Origin: Bog-950 sp964631835
GTDB lineage: Bacteria > Bacteroidota > Bacteroidia > Chitinophagales > LD1
Assembly (NCBI GenBank): GCA_964631835.1
Contig: CAZWAD010000005.1
Coordinates: forward strand, 92,228-156,227
Length of the DNA stretch: 64,000 bases
Reading direction: 5' to 3'
Shown: in pieces, positions 1 through 8,689 of the stretch
Layout: each line of letters opens with the position of its first letter
Numbering within the stretch: the stretch's first letter is position 1
Position numbers and translations under genes: made by a program
Notes under the pieces: generated by a model
Database searches by the model: none
What the model saw: only the letters and a program-made list of their open reading frames with translations
What the model was told of the DNA's origin: nothing

Positions 1-390
1 ATCAATCCCGAACGATTAGAGATTCCTGATTCCGAAATCCGTGTTTTAATTGAAGGACCGGGAGGGCTGATGGTTCCTTTAAGCAAGGATTATCTGGTGA
101 TTGATTTGATAAAACACCTGGAAGCTTCGGTAATTCTTGTTTCTAAAAACTATCTCGGCAGCATCAATCATACTTTGCTTAGTATTGAAGCCCTTAGAGA
201 GCGAGATATAGATGTGCTCGGACTGGTTTTTAACGGACAGAATCTTTTCGATAATGAGGAAATTATTCATCACTTTACCGACATTCCTGTACTGGGGAAA
301 ATTGAAACCGCAAAATCAGTTGATAAGGAATTTGTTAGGCAGCAGGCGGATAAGATGCGCGTAACTCTTTCGCAACACTTTGAACTGTGA
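1..390 (+). CDS. bioD: Dethiobiotin synthetase, C-terminal part (cut by window start)
   Basis: ATP-dependent dethiobiotin synthetase closes the ureido ring of dethiobiotin from 7,8-diaminopelargonate and CO2, the penultimate step of biotin synthesis. The frame is open from base 1 and shows 129 residues ending in TGA at 388-390; the N-terminal P-loop half lies outside the window. The visible part has the family motif EGPGGLMVPL (residues 19-28 as numbered here; usually EGAGG), followed by the LVSKNYLGSINHTLL stretch and the GLVFNG strand typical of BioD. It overlaps the GTG start of bioA by four bases (GTGA), so the two are translationally coupled. Identification is firm from motif plus neighbour; the first internal ATG at 70 is not the real start. 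Confidence 0.93.
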   Translation: MNPERLEIPDSEIRVLIEGPGGLMVPLSKDYLVIDLIKHLEASVILVSKNYLGSINHTLLSIEALRERDIDVLGLVFNGQNLFDNEEIIHHFTDIPVLGKIETAKSVDKEFVRQQADKMRVTLSQHFEL

Positions 391-1658
391 GCGAAAAACT
401 TCCCCAATACTCTCTTTGGCATCCGTATACCCAAATGAAGGATGCTGAAATAATAGCGATTTCAAGGGGGGAAGGAGCTTATCTATATGATGATAACGGA
501 GAGAAATACATAGATGCTGTCTCAAGCTGGTGGACAAACATTCATGGACATGCACACCCGTATATTGCCAATGCAATAGCTGCACAAGCTAGGAAACTGG
601 AGCATGTGATTTTTGCAGGCTTCACACATGAACCGGCTTTGAAACTTGCAGAAAAACTGTTGCAAAGGATTCCTTTTCATTCAAAGGTATTTTATTCCGA
701 TGACGGTTCAACAGCCGTTGAAGCAGCGCTGAAAATGGCATTGCAATATTGGAGCAATAAAGGCATGGAAAAGAAGAAGGTGATAGCCTTTCGCGATGCT
801 TATCATGGTGATACTTTCGGAAGTATGAGTGTAAGTGCCAGGGGAGTATTTACAAAGCCTTATCAGCGGTTGCTGTTTGACGTTGAATTTATTGATACTC
901 CGAATTTTGAAAATAGAGAAGAAGTTGTTGAACAGCTTACTTCTTTAATTCTGAAAGATTCAAGTTGCCCGATTGCAGCTTTCATTTTTGAACCTTTAGT
1001 ACTTGGCTCTGCAGGCATGAAAATGTATCCTGAAGAAACGCTGGACTCGTTGATTTCCATTTGCAAGAACCATAACGTTATCACTATTGCAGATGAAGTA
1101 ATGACCGCCTTCGGCAGAACCGGTAAATTTCTTGCTACAGATTATTGTACAAATAAGCCGGATATTATCTGTCTGTCAAAAGGTATTACAGGTGGGTTTC
1201 TTCCTTTTGCGGCTACTACATGTACGGAAAAAATTTATGAAGCGTTTGTTTCGGATGATAAAACAAAAATGCTTTTCCACGGACATAGTTATACGGCAAA
1301 CCCGCTTGGATGTGTTGCTGCTATTGCCAGCCTTGAGTTGTTTGAAAACGAGAGAACTTTTGAAAGTATAAAACGGATAGAATCGCAGCATTACACATTT
1401 GCGGAGGGTTTAAAAGGACATGCAAAAGTCAAAGACATAAGGATTAAAGGCACCATTGCTGCAGTTGAGTTAAATACCAGCCAGGAGAGTGGCTATTTAA
1501 ATACAGTTCGTGATAAGGCTTACCGGTATTTTATTGAGCGCAAAATCATTCTTCGTCCTTTGGGAGATGTAATTTACATTTTGCCTCCTTATTGTTCCAG
1601 CAATGAGGATTTGGAGTCTGTTTACCGGTGCATTTTTGATTTTCTTAAAGAAATTTAA
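387..1658 (+). CDS. bioA: Adenosylmethionine-8-amino-7-oxononanoate aminotransferase
   Basis: Class III PLP aminotransferase that converts 7-keto-8-aminopelargonate to 7,8-diaminopelargonate with S-adenosylmethionine as amino donor; its product is the substrate of BioD. The 423 residues are full length for BioA. Visible landmarks are WHPYTQM near residue 11 (typical of BioA rather than other class III enzymes), SSWWTNIHGHAHP near 46-58, the IADEVMTAFGRTG block near 234-246, and the PLP lysine in LSKGITGG (K265). Translation starts at GTG 387, which overlaps the bioD stop; the first in-frame ATG would remove the WHPYTQ motif, so GTG is chosen. Cytoplasmic; part of a biotin operon whose earlier genes lie upstream of the window. 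Confidence 0.96.
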   Translation: MSEKLPQYSLWHPYTQMKDAEIIAISRGEGAYLYDDNGEKYIDAVSSWWTNIHGHAHPYIANAIAAQARKLEHVIFAGFTHEPALKLAEKLLQRIPFHSKVFYSDDGSTAVEAALKMALQYWSNKGMEKKKVIAFRDAYHGDTFGSMSVSARGVFTKPYQRLLFDVEFIDTPNFENREEVVEQLTSLILKDSSCPIAAFIFEPLVLGSAGMKMYPEETLDSLISICKNHNVITIADEVMTAFGRTGKFLATDYCTNKPDIICLSKGITGGFLPFAATTCTEKIYEAFVSDDKTKMLFHGHSYTANPLGCVAAIASLELFENERTFESIKRIESQHYTFAEGLKGHAKVKDIRIKGTIAAVELNTSQESGYLNTVRDKAYRYFIERKIILRPLGDVIYILPPYCSSNEDLESVYRCIFDFLKEI

Positions 1659-1734
1659 AGGATGGCTGTCAATAGCAAATTCTTTGCATTTCATCGTTCA
1701 ACTCCTAACATACTTATATTCGGCCCGCGGTTTT

Positions 1735-2448
1735 ATGAAGTATATTCTAGCTTTTGTTTTCTTGTTTATAACAGGTCTTCTCTTTTCACAGGCAGACTGG
1801 GTAAAACTGAAAGCTGTGGTTATCGACAATTACACACGTAAAACATTGGCAGGCGTGAGTGTAATTAACCCTAAGTTGAGTGTTACCATGCCTACCGATA
1901 CAAAAGGGTATTTTGAAACTACCGTTGTGAAGAGCGATACACTATTCCTGTTCTTTCCCGGCTATCACACTGTGAAATTTTCAGTCGCTGACTCAGTTTT
2001 TAAAAGTGAATACCAGTTAAAGTTATTGATGGAACCCCTTACAACGTCATTAAGCCAGCCGGTGGTGGTTAAGCCGCCCAAAACACTTGAAGAAATTGAA
2101 GAAGAGAGAAGAAACCTTGGCAAAACTCCGAAAGAGTTGGAACGTCCTGAAGTTTCATTCACAAGTCCTATAAGCGCGCTTTACGAAATGCTTAGCGGAA
2201 AAGCCCGGGAACGTGAAAAGCTCAAGCAGCAGATAAAAGATGACGAGCGAAGAAAAGTTTTTAAAGCACTGCTTGATTATTATAATGAGAATGGGCTCAT
2301 TGACTTGCCCGAGAGGAACTATGATGACTTCATCAATTACTGCAACATGCCTCTTGAATTTCTGAAATACAACACCGATTACGAAATCACTAAAACCGTG
2401 ATTGCCCTTTATAATAAGTACGGAAGGGAAACCGGAATCATAAAATAA
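1735..2448 (+). CDS. Secreted protein with carboxypeptidase-like regulatory domain
   Basis: 237 residues, function unknown. The first about 20 residues (MKYILAFVFLFITGLLFSQ) form a clear signal peptide ending in the SQ/A type cleavage common in Bacteroidota, which sets the ATG at 1735 rather than an upstream in-frame start at 1603. Residues about 22-100 look like a carboxypeptidase D regulatory-like beta-sandwich (VVIDNYTRKTLAGVSVINP, then TDTKGYFET and a GYHTV strand). The remainder is charged and helical (EEIEEERRNLGKTPKELE; REREKLKQQIKDDERRK) and ends without a T9SS sorting signal or lipobox. Comparable proteins are common in Bacteroidota next to unrelated genes. It sits 76 bases after bioA and may share its transcript; it converges with aroQ with no gap. 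Confidence 0.75.
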   Translation: MKYILAFVFLFITGLLFSQADWVKLKAVVIDNYTRKTLAGVSVINPKLSVTMPTDTKGYFETTVVKSDTLFLFFPGYHTVKFSVADSVFKSEYQLKLLMEPLTTSLSQPVVVKPPKTLEEIEEERRNLGKTPKELERPEVSFTSPISALYEMLSGKAREREKLKQQIKDDERRKVFKALLDYYNENGLIDLPERNYDDFINYCNMPLEFLKYNTDYEITKTVIALYNKYGRETGIIK

Positions 2449-2874
2449 TCAGAGGAAACTGTCTAAAGCAAGGGCATAACTTTCGAGACCGAAACCGGCA
2501 ATTACTCCCTTGGCTACTCCGCTAATCAGCGAAGAGTGCCGAAAATCCTCACGGGCATTGGGGTTGCTGATGTGCACTTCAATGACCGGGGTCTTTACAG
2601 CCGCTACTGCATCGCGTATAGCAACGCTGGTATGTGTGTAGCCGCCTGCATTTAATATAATGCCATCGTAGCTGAACCCCACTTCCTGGATTTTATTAAT
2701 GAGTTCGCCTTCCACATTGCTCTGGAAATAAGAAAGCTGTATTTCATCGTTGTAAACAGCTTTTATTTCTGAAAAAAAATCGTCAAAGCTCATGCTGCCG
2801 TAAATATCGGGCTCGCGCTTACCCAACAGGTTAAGATTTGGTCCGTTGATGATGATGATTTTTTTCTTGCTCAT
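2449..2874 (-). CDS. aroQ: Type II 3-dehydroquinate dehydratase
   Basis: Converts 3-dehydroquinate to 3-dehydroshikimate in the shikimate pathway; the type II enzyme is a cytoplasmic dodecamer. The 141 residues match the family length. Visible motifs: NGPNLNLLGKREPDIYG (residues 10-26) with the catalytic tyrosine Y25 and lid arginine R20, the QSNVEGELI strand near 51-59, the NAGGYTHTSVAIRDA segment carrying the substrate-binding Asn and Thr, EVHISNPNARE with the catalytic histidine, and the C-terminal IAGFG. The ATG at 2874 is the natural start since the motif begins ten residues later. Lone gene, convergent with the preceding secreted protein gene and divergent from the Xer recombinase. Confidence 0.96.
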   Translation of the reverse strand: MSKKKIIIINGPNLNLLGKREPDIYGSMSFDDFFSEIKAVYNDEIQLSYFQSNVEGELINKIQEVGFSYDGIILNAGGYTHTSVAIRDAVAAVKTPVIEVHISNPNAREDFRHSSLISGVAKGVIAGFGLESYALALDSFL

Positions 2875-2946
2875 TGTTTCAGTTATGGTGGATAGAATTA
2901 AGTGTCGTGCAATCTAAAATCTAAAATCAAAAAAATAAAATTGTAT

Positions 2947-3849
2947 ATGAATTGGGAAAGTTACATCAAAGGTTTTATCAGTTATTTAAAACTGGAGAGA
3001 TCACTTTCGGCAAATTCGGTAGATGCGTATGAGCGAGATGTACGCAAGTTTGCCGGTTACCTGTCTTCCGAAAACCTACATCTGCCGCCCGAGGAAATAA
3101 CGCTGAAACACCTCGAAGGTTTTGTAAAAGCCATTTCAGCACTGGGTTTCGATGCCCATTCTCAGGCGCGGATAATTTCAGGTTTACGTGCCTTTTACAA
3201 GTACCTGTTAATGGAGGATTTAATTCAAATGAACCCTACTGAGTTGCTTTCTATGCCCAAGCTTTCGCGTAAGCTGCCTGACACACTTTCTGTGGCTGAA
3301 ATTAACTTGCTGTTTGATTCTATTGATATGAGTACGTCCGAAAGTGTGCGCAACCGGGCTATGCTTGAAGTTTTATACGGCTGTGGGTTGCGGGTAAGCG
3401 AACTCACCACTCTTAAAATTTCAAACCTTTTTCTGAATGTAGATTTTATCAAAGTTACAGGTAAAGGCAATAAAGAGAGATTGGTGCCTATAGGTTCGCA
3501 GGCTGTAAAATTCATTAAGCAATATAAAGAAAGTGTACGTGTTCACGCACCGGTGCAGAAAGGGGAAGAAGACATTCTTTTTCTTAATCGCAGGGGAAGA
3601 CGTCTGTCCCGAATGTATGTATTTCTCATAATCAAAGAATGTGCAGCTAAAACAGGTTTAAAAAAAACTATTTCACCGCACACTTTCCGCCATTCCTTTG
3701 CAACACACCTGATTGAAGGAGGTGCTGACCTGAGGGCTGTTCAGGAAATGCTCGGTCACTCATCTATTACAACTACCGAAATATATACTCACCTCGACCG
3801 TGACTATCTGCGCAGTACAATTATGCAGTTTCACCCCAGGTATAAGTAG
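2947..3849 (+). CDS. xerD: Tyrosine site-specific recombinase, XerC/XerD type
   Basis: 300 residues, the normal size of the chromosomal Xer recombinases that resolve chromosome dimers at dif. The N-terminal SAM-like core-binding domain spans about 1-100 (YLKLERSLSANSVDAYERD). The C-terminal catalytic domain has the full set: R149 (GCGLRVSEL), K173 (GKGNKERLVPI), H245 and R248 (SPHTFRHSFATHL), H271 (LGHSSITTTEIY) and the nucleophile Y280. The ATG at 2947 gives the usual Xer N-terminus; an upstream in-frame start at 2902 would add a lysine-rich tail unlike the family. No transposase, att site or cargo lies beside it, so a housekeeping role is inferred. Whether it is the XerC or XerD partner cannot be decided without an alignment. 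Confidence 0.9.
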   Translation: MNWESYIKGFISYLKLERSLSANSVDAYERDVRKFAGYLSSENLHLPPEEITLKHLEGFVKAISALGFDAHSQARIISGLRAFYKYLLMEDLIQMNPTELLSMPKLSRKLPDTLSVAEINLLFDSIDMSTSESVRNRAMLEVLYGCGLRVSELTTLKISNLFLNVDFIKVTGKGNKERLVPIGSQAVKFIKQYKESVRVHAPVQKGEEDILFLNRRGRRLSRMYVFLIIKECAAKTGLKKTISPHTFRHSFATHLIEGGADLRAVQEMLGHSSITTTEIYTHLDRDYLRSTIMQFHPRYK

Positions 3850-3978
3850 GGTGTGAACAATAGCCACTTAGATTCTTAGCCTATTAATACAGTTACAACT
3901 GTTATGGCAAACTTTTCAACACCCCAAAAAATGACAAAACTATGACAATTCAAATGTGTAACCTTGGCTGTTTAGTCA

Positions 3979-3986
3979 TATATTTG
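3979..3986 (+). promoter_or_regulatory. Candidate -7 promoter element for the BNR/T9SS protein gene
   Basis: TATATTTG at these positions matches the Bacteroidota -7 consensus TAnnTTTG exactly and lies 51 bases before the ATG at 4038. A TTG occurs only 13 bases upstream (3964-3966), shorter than the usual 17-23 base spacer, so the -33 box is uncertain. The surrounding 190 bases carry no other feature. Confidence 0.4.
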
Positions 3987-4037
3987 TCGTCATATTTATA
4001 GTCAATCAATTTTTTTTGAACTAAAAATGCAAACATT

Positions 4038-6989
4038 ATGAAAACAAAAATTTTACTTGGCGCGCTATCAGCAATAGTTGTTGGTTGTTTCGCTTTTCTG
4101 CTTGCCCCGCAGCATGTTCCGGGGGAATTTCTTCTCGAGAAACCGTCTAAAGAAAAAAGTAACGGTCTCAGAAAAGCTCAGCGGGCTAAAGAAGCTATGG
4201 AAGCCCGTTTTGACAAACTGAAAGATGAGAACGGGAATTTCTCCACCTCATATTACTACAATGCGTTGAAGCAGGCAAACCAATTCAAGATGTTGGGCAG
4301 CCGTTCGGGTTCGCTCAATTTACAGTGGGAAGAATTAGGCCCCGATAATATTGGCGGAAGAACCCGCGCCATTCTGATTGACAAGCGCGACCCATCGAAC
4401 AATACAGTTTATGCTGGTGGAGTGGGAGGGGGTATGTGGAAATCAACTGACGGAGCTAATACCTGGCAGCGATTGACTAACTGGAACAATTGGCTGACCG
4501 TTTCATGCATAGCTCAGGGACCGGCACCTAATTATACCATTTATATAGGAACAGGTGAAGGCTTGGCTCAAGTGGGAGGCTCTTCTTTCAATTCTGGGAA
4601 CATGGGTAACGGAATATTTAAGCTCGATGCCAATGACAGCCACGTTCTAATTACTCCCGATGGATTTTCTCCGAACAACACTATGAATACATCCGATGTT
4701 TGGGCTGTTGTAAACCGTATAGCTGTAAACCCCAATGACGGCAACCAGATAATAGCTGCTACCGGTAAAGGGCTTTACCAGTCTTCGGATGCAGGAACTA
4801 CGTGGGACCCCATTACAATACCGGGAGTTGCCAACGGACAATCAGCTGCCGATGTAGACTGGGCGAGTGATGGAGTAAATATTTTTGCATCGGTAGGTGG
4901 TAATAATAAGTTAGCCGCTTCATTAAACGGAGGATTTTCCTGGCAGCGTATTTCCAACACCACCAGCCCCGGATTTCCAGGAACTCAGGGCAGGCTTGAA
5001 GTGGCTGTCGCTCCTTCCGACCCTAACATACTTTACATTTCTGTAGCTACTACAACCGGAGCCACTTACGGAACCTACCGTTCAGCTGATGCAGGAGCTA
5101 CCTGGACAACAATAGGACTTAAAGGCCCTCTCTTTAATCCTTTCGGAGATAACAATCAGGGTTGGTACGATAATGTTATAGCAGTTTCTCCGGCTGACCC
5201 GAATAAAGTTTATCTCGGAGGGGTTAATTTTTACACCTGGAGCGATCAATCAGGATGGAAGGAGGCTGATGCCGGCTTAGGTGGAGGGCAGGTTAACCCT
5301 CATTACATACATCCTGATAAACATGCCATTACCATTGCTGAAAATAATCCTGAAATTATGTATGTAGGCAACGATGGCGGAGTTTACAAATCGGTTAATG
5401 CGGTATCAGCTTTCCCTTTCCCTTCGTTTTCGGTCAAAAACAGGGGGTACAATGTCACACAACACTATTCGGTTGGTGCAGGATTGGCTGGTGATGTTTT
5501 AGGCGGTACACAGGATAACGGAACTCCTTACATTGACTACCATGGTAATACCAGAATGGCTGCTGAACAGGTAACCGGTGGCGATGGAACCTATGCCGAG
5601 ATTTCACACCTCGACCCGCGCATCATGTTTTCAGGAGTTTATTTTGGTTCTAATTACCGTTCGGGTAACGGAGGAAGTTCCTTCGGTGGTTTTTACGATT
5701 TAAAAATTGACCCCAACAGTTTTAATCAGCCTTCCCGCTGCTCTGGTCAGGAGGATAACAGCGCACAATTCATTTCGCCTTTCTGGCTGGCTGAAACCAA
5801 AAATGCTGCTAACGGATTGAAAACCGTTCCTTATGCGGCCGATAGGGATTACACAGCAGGTGAAGTAATTACAGTGCAAAGCAAAACCGCTAAATATCCG
5901 TTTCAATATACTTTGCCTTCTGCCCTCAGCACAGGCGATTCGCTTTATATCCCCGACCCGGTTCGTTCGCGGTTTTTCACGCATTCCATTTGCGGTTTGT
6001 GGGTTACACCTGATGCGCTTGACCTGGGAATTATTCCCCGCTGGTTCCGTGTACTGAATAATATGAGCGGCTGGCCTGTGTCTGTTTCAGCATCGTCCGA
6101 TGGTGATGTGCTTTATGTAGGAACTACCGGTGGAAGAGTTTACCGCTTCGGTAATTTTAACGCCCGCTGCGATACAGCCACTTATTTACCAGGCAGTGCT
6201 CTTAATACAGTTACTAATCTTTATACCAATTCAATTCAATACAGGAATGTTCAGGTTACTTCGCGCTCTATCGAGGGTATTTGCGTTAACCCCAATAACA
6301 GTAATCATGTAGTGGCAGTTTCAGCCGGTTTTTCAGCAACTACCCCCGGAGCCGCTCATGTATTTGAATCAATCGATGGAGGTCAAACATGGACACCACT
6401 TGTAACCGGTTTGCCTAATATGCCGGTTTACGATGTGGTTGTACATGATGATAATACCATTATTATCGGAACAGAACTTGGCATCTGGAGTTGGGATGGA
6501 AGCCAGTGGAACGAAGAGAACGATGCGTTCACTCAACCCGGCAGTGCGGGAATGCAGCGAGTACCGGTTTACCGCCTGATGGAAAAACCACTATATAACG
6601 ATAATTGCCGGGTTATTTATGCAGGCACACATGGCAGGGGAATGTGGCGTTGTACAACTCTTACAACTGGAGGCTGCGAACTTACACCTGGCATTACAGG
6701 AATGAATGACGCGAAAAACAATGTTCAGATTTTTGATTTGAATATTTTTCCAAACCCGATTTCGTTAGATTCAAGAGTTTCAATCACTTTAGATAAAAGT
6801 ACGGATATTACTTTCCGTGTGTTTGATATGACAGGAAGACTTTATAAGGAGATTACTCACAGAAATACCAAGGCAGGAGAAAATGTTTTTGCTTTGGATG
6901 CTTCGGGCTTGGCAAGCGGAACTTACCTGCTTGCAGCTACGGTTGGTAATACGAAAACTCAAAGCCGGCTATTTACTATTTCCAGGTAA
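4038..6989 (+). CDS. Large secreted BNR/sortilin-like repeat protein with T9SS type A sorting domain
   Basis: 983 residues. A hydrophobic N-terminus (MKTKILLGALSAIVVGCFAF) is the export signal. The central part is a multi-blade propeller of the sialidase/sortilin (VPS10, BNR) kind: Asp-box motifs recur as STDGANTW (about 135), SSDAGTTW (about 250), SADAGATW (about 345) and SIDGGQTW (about 780), with VYAGGVGGGMWKS and MYVGNDGGVYKS strands. The last about 85 residues (from NIFPNPISLDSRVS to the terminal FTISR) are a T9SS type A C-terminal domain, so the protein is predicted to cross the outer membrane by T9SS and be surface-attached or released. Substrate unknown: the fold is found in glycosidases and binding proteins alike, and no catalytic Arg triad or Glu was recognised. 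Followed by a strong terminator. Confidence 0.9.
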   Translation: MKTKILLGALSAIVVGCFAFLLAPQHVPGEFLLEKPSKEKSNGLRKAQRAKEAMEARFDKLKDENGNFSTSYYYNALKQANQFKMLGSRSGSLNLQWEELGPDNIGGRTRAILIDKRDPSNNTVYAGGVGGGMWKSTDGANTWQRLTNWNNWLTVSCIAQGPAPNYTIYIGTGEGLAQVGGSSFNSGNMGNGIFKLDANDSHVLITPDGFSPNNTMNTSDVWAVVNRIAVNPNDGNQIIAATGKGLYQSSDAGTTWDPITIPGVANGQSAADVDWASDGVNIFASVGGNNKLAASLNGGFSWQRISNTTSPGFPGTQGRLEVAVAPSDPNILYISVATTTGATYGTYRSADAGATWTTIGLKGPLFNPFGDNNQGWYDNVIAVSPADPNKVYLGGVNFYTWSDQSGWKEADAGLGGGQVNPHYIHPDKHAITIAENNPEIMYVGNDGGVYKSVNAVSAFPFPSFSVKNRGYNVTQHYSVGAGLAGDVLGGTQDNGTPYIDYHGNTRMAAEQVTGGDGTYAEISHLDPRIMFSGVYFGSNYRSGNGGSSFGGFYDLKIDPNSFNQPSRCSGQEDNSAQFISPFWLAETKNAANGLKTVPYAADRDYTAGEVITVQSKTAKYPFQYTLPSALSTGDSLYIPDPVRSRFFTHSICGLWVTPDALDLGIIPRWFRVLNNMSGWPVSVSASSDGDVLYVGTTGGRVYRFGNFNARCDTATYLPGSALNTVTNLYTNSIQYRNVQVTSRSIEGICVNPNNSNHVVAVSAGFSATTPGAAHVFESIDGGQTWTPLVTGLPNMPVYDVVVHDDNTIIIGTELGIWSWDGSQWNEENDAFTQPGSAGMQRVPVYRLMEKPLYNDNCRVIYAGTHGRGMWRCTTLTTGGCELTPGITGMNDAKNNVQIFDLNIFPNPISLDSRVSITLDKSTDITFRVFDMTGRLYKEITHRNTKAGENVFALDASGLASGTYLLAATVGNTKTQSRLFTISR

Positions 6990-7011
6990 AACGCTGAAGA
7001 TAATTTCAGAA

Positions 7012-7042
7012 AAAGCCGCTGGTTTAACCAGCGGCTTTTTTA
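7012..7042. terminator. Bidirectional rho-independent terminator
   Basis: A perfect stem (GCCGCTGG / CCAGCGGC, loop TTAA) is flanked by A residues on the left and six T residues on the right, so it can stop the rightward BNR-protein transcript and, read on the other strand, the suf operon transcript. The T-run touches the sufE stop codon at 7040-7042. Confidence 0.9.
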
Positions 7043-7456
7043 TACATACAAGGCAGCGTATTCTTTCATGCGCTGTATCATGGAAGTAAGCCCGTTGGAG
7101 CGTTGCGATGAAAGATGTGAACGCAGGTTTATCCGGTCAATGAATCCCAGTTGGTTGTTGATAATATCTGCCGGTCTTTGCCCTGATAAAACCCGAATCA
7201 GCAGGGCAATCAATCCTTTTGTTATAGATGAGTTGGAATCCGCATCAAAAAAAATTTGATCGCCTTCTTTATAGGCATGAAGCCAGACTTTGCTTTGGCA
7301 GCCTTTCACCAAAAAATCATCCGTCATAAATTGGGGTGCAAGAGGAGCAAGTTTTTTACCTAAATCAATAATGTGTTCGTACTTGTCCATCTGGTCATCG
7401 AACAGTTCAAACTCTTCCACAATTTCATTTTCAATTTCCTGAATTAGCTTTTCCAT
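7040..7456 (-). CDS. sufE: SufE family sulfur acceptor
   Basis: 138 residues. SufE takes persulfide sulfur from the cysteine desulfurase SufS and passes it to the SufBCD scaffold. The acceptor cysteine is C53 in VKGCQSKVW, the family signature; the preceding helices (EIVEEFELFDDQMDKYEHIIDLGK) and the later KGLIALLIRVLSGQ segment also fit. The ATG at 7456 (MEKLIQEI) is chosen over an upstream in-frame ATG at 7471, since SufE proteins start at this helix. It is the last gene of the suf operon, 24 bases after sufS, and ends at the shared terminator. Confidence 0.94.
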   Translation of the reverse strand: MEKLIQEIENEIVEEFELFDDQMDKYEHIIDLGKKLAPLAPQFMTDDFLVKGCQSKVWLHAYKEGDQIFFDADSNSSITKGLIALLIRVLSGQRPADIINNQLGFIDRINLRSHLSSQRSNGLTSMIQRMKEYAALYV

Positions 7457-7480
7457 GCAGCGAAGATACACAGATGAAAA

Positions 7481-8689
7481 TCAGGTAAGAACTGCCATAG
7501 AGCGTTTAATGCTTTTTACAAGCACATCAATTTCGTCTTTGGTATTGTAAAAAGCCAGCGAAGCGCGGCAGGTTCCGTCAATGCCTAATCTATCCATCAG
7601 CGGCTGACAGCAATGATGACCAGTGCGTATGGCAATACCGTGTTCATTCAGCAAAGTTCCCAAATCATAAGGATGAACGCCATCAACTAAAAAGGACAGA
7701 ACAGAAGATTTGTTTTTTGCGGTGCCGATAATTTGCAATCCTTCAACTTCTAAAAGTTTTTCAGTTCCGTAAGAAATGAGTTCGCTCTCGTATGCGGTTA
7801 TTTTATCGAGTCCTACTTCATTGATGTAATCCAGAGCAGCGCCAAGAGAAATCCCTCCTTCAATATGCGGAGTCCCCGCTTCAAACTTATATGGCAGTTC
7901 ATTATAAGTGGTCTTTTCAAAAGTTACGGATTTTATCATTTCGCCTCCGCCCATGTATGGCGGCATGGATTCAAGAAGTTTTTCTTTCCCGTAAAGAATG
8001 CCTATCCCGGTGCCGGCAAAAACTTTATGCCCGCTGAACCCGAGGAAGTCACAGTTCAAATCTTTTACATCCACTTTTTTATGTGGCAGCGCTTGCGCAG
8101 CATCAATAAAAACAGCAGCTCCTGCCTGGTGTGCAGCAGAAATAATTTCTTTTACTGGATTTATTGTCCCAAGTGCGTTTGAAATGTATCCGACTGAAAC
8201 AATTCTTGCTTTTTCTGAAAGCAACTTCAAATACTCCTGAAGAATTAATTCTCCGGAATCTGTAATCGGAATCACTTTAAGAAAAGCTCCTTTTTCTTCG
8301 CATAGCATTTGCCAGGGAACTAGGTTGCTATGATGCTCCATAGCGCTAATGATAATTTCATCACCGGCTTTTACATGTTGCCTTCCGTAAGTAGAGGCAA
8401 CAAGGTTTACGGCTTCGGTCGTTCCGCGCACAAAATTTACCTCGCACTCTTTGGCGTTGATGTGTTTTGCAACCGTTTTTCTCGCCTCCTCATATTTTTC
8501 TGTGGCAAGTTGTGCAAGGTGGTGCGCCCCCCGGTGAATGTTGCTGTTATACTGTTCGTAATAACTTCCAATGGCGTTAATAACGGCTAATGGTTTTTGC
8601 GAGGTTGCGGCATTATCCAGGTAAACCAGCGGTTTACCATTTACCATTTGATTCAGAATAGGAAACTGCGCACGAACAGAAGCATTCAT
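7481..8689 (-). CDS. sufS: Cysteine desulfurase SufS
   Basis: 402 residues, full length for the group II cysteine desulfurases. The PLP-dependent enzyme releases sulfur from cysteine as a protein persulfide for Fe-S cluster assembly. PLP lysine K222 sits in FSGHKVFAGTGIG, the PLP-binding His in AMEHHSN (119-120), the Asp in FIDAAQA (196), and the catalytic cysteine C360 in RTGHHCCQP; the C-C pair is a slight variant of the usual CA or CC at this place. Its ATG overlaps the sufD stop (TGATG), so translation is coupled. Works with SufE and the SufBCD scaffold encoded directly around it. Confidence 0.97.
   Translation of the reverse strand: MNASVRAQFPILNQMVNGKPLVYLDNAATSQKPLAVINAIGSYYEQYNSNIHRGAHHLAQLATEKYEEARKTVAKHINAKECEVNFVRGTTEAVNLVASTYGRQHVKAGDEIIISAMEHHSNLVPWQMLCEEKGAFLKVIPITDSGELILQEYLKLLSEKARIVSVGYISNALGTINPVKEIISAAHQAGAAVFIDAAQALPHKKVDVKDLNCDFLGFSGHKVFAGTGIGILYGKEKLLESMPPYMGGGEMIKSVTFEKTTYNELPYKFEAGTPHIEGGISLGAALDYINEVGLDKITAYESELISYGTEKLLEVEGLQIIGTAKNKSSVLSFLVDGVHPYDLGTLLNEHGIAIRTGHHCCQPLMDRLGIDGTCRASLAFYNTKDEIDVLVKSIKRSMAVLT

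Noticed and set aside
2947..3849. Mobile-element integrase
   Set aside because: Length and motifs fit the chromosomal Xer recombinases and no transfer genes, att sites or tRNA target lie beside it.
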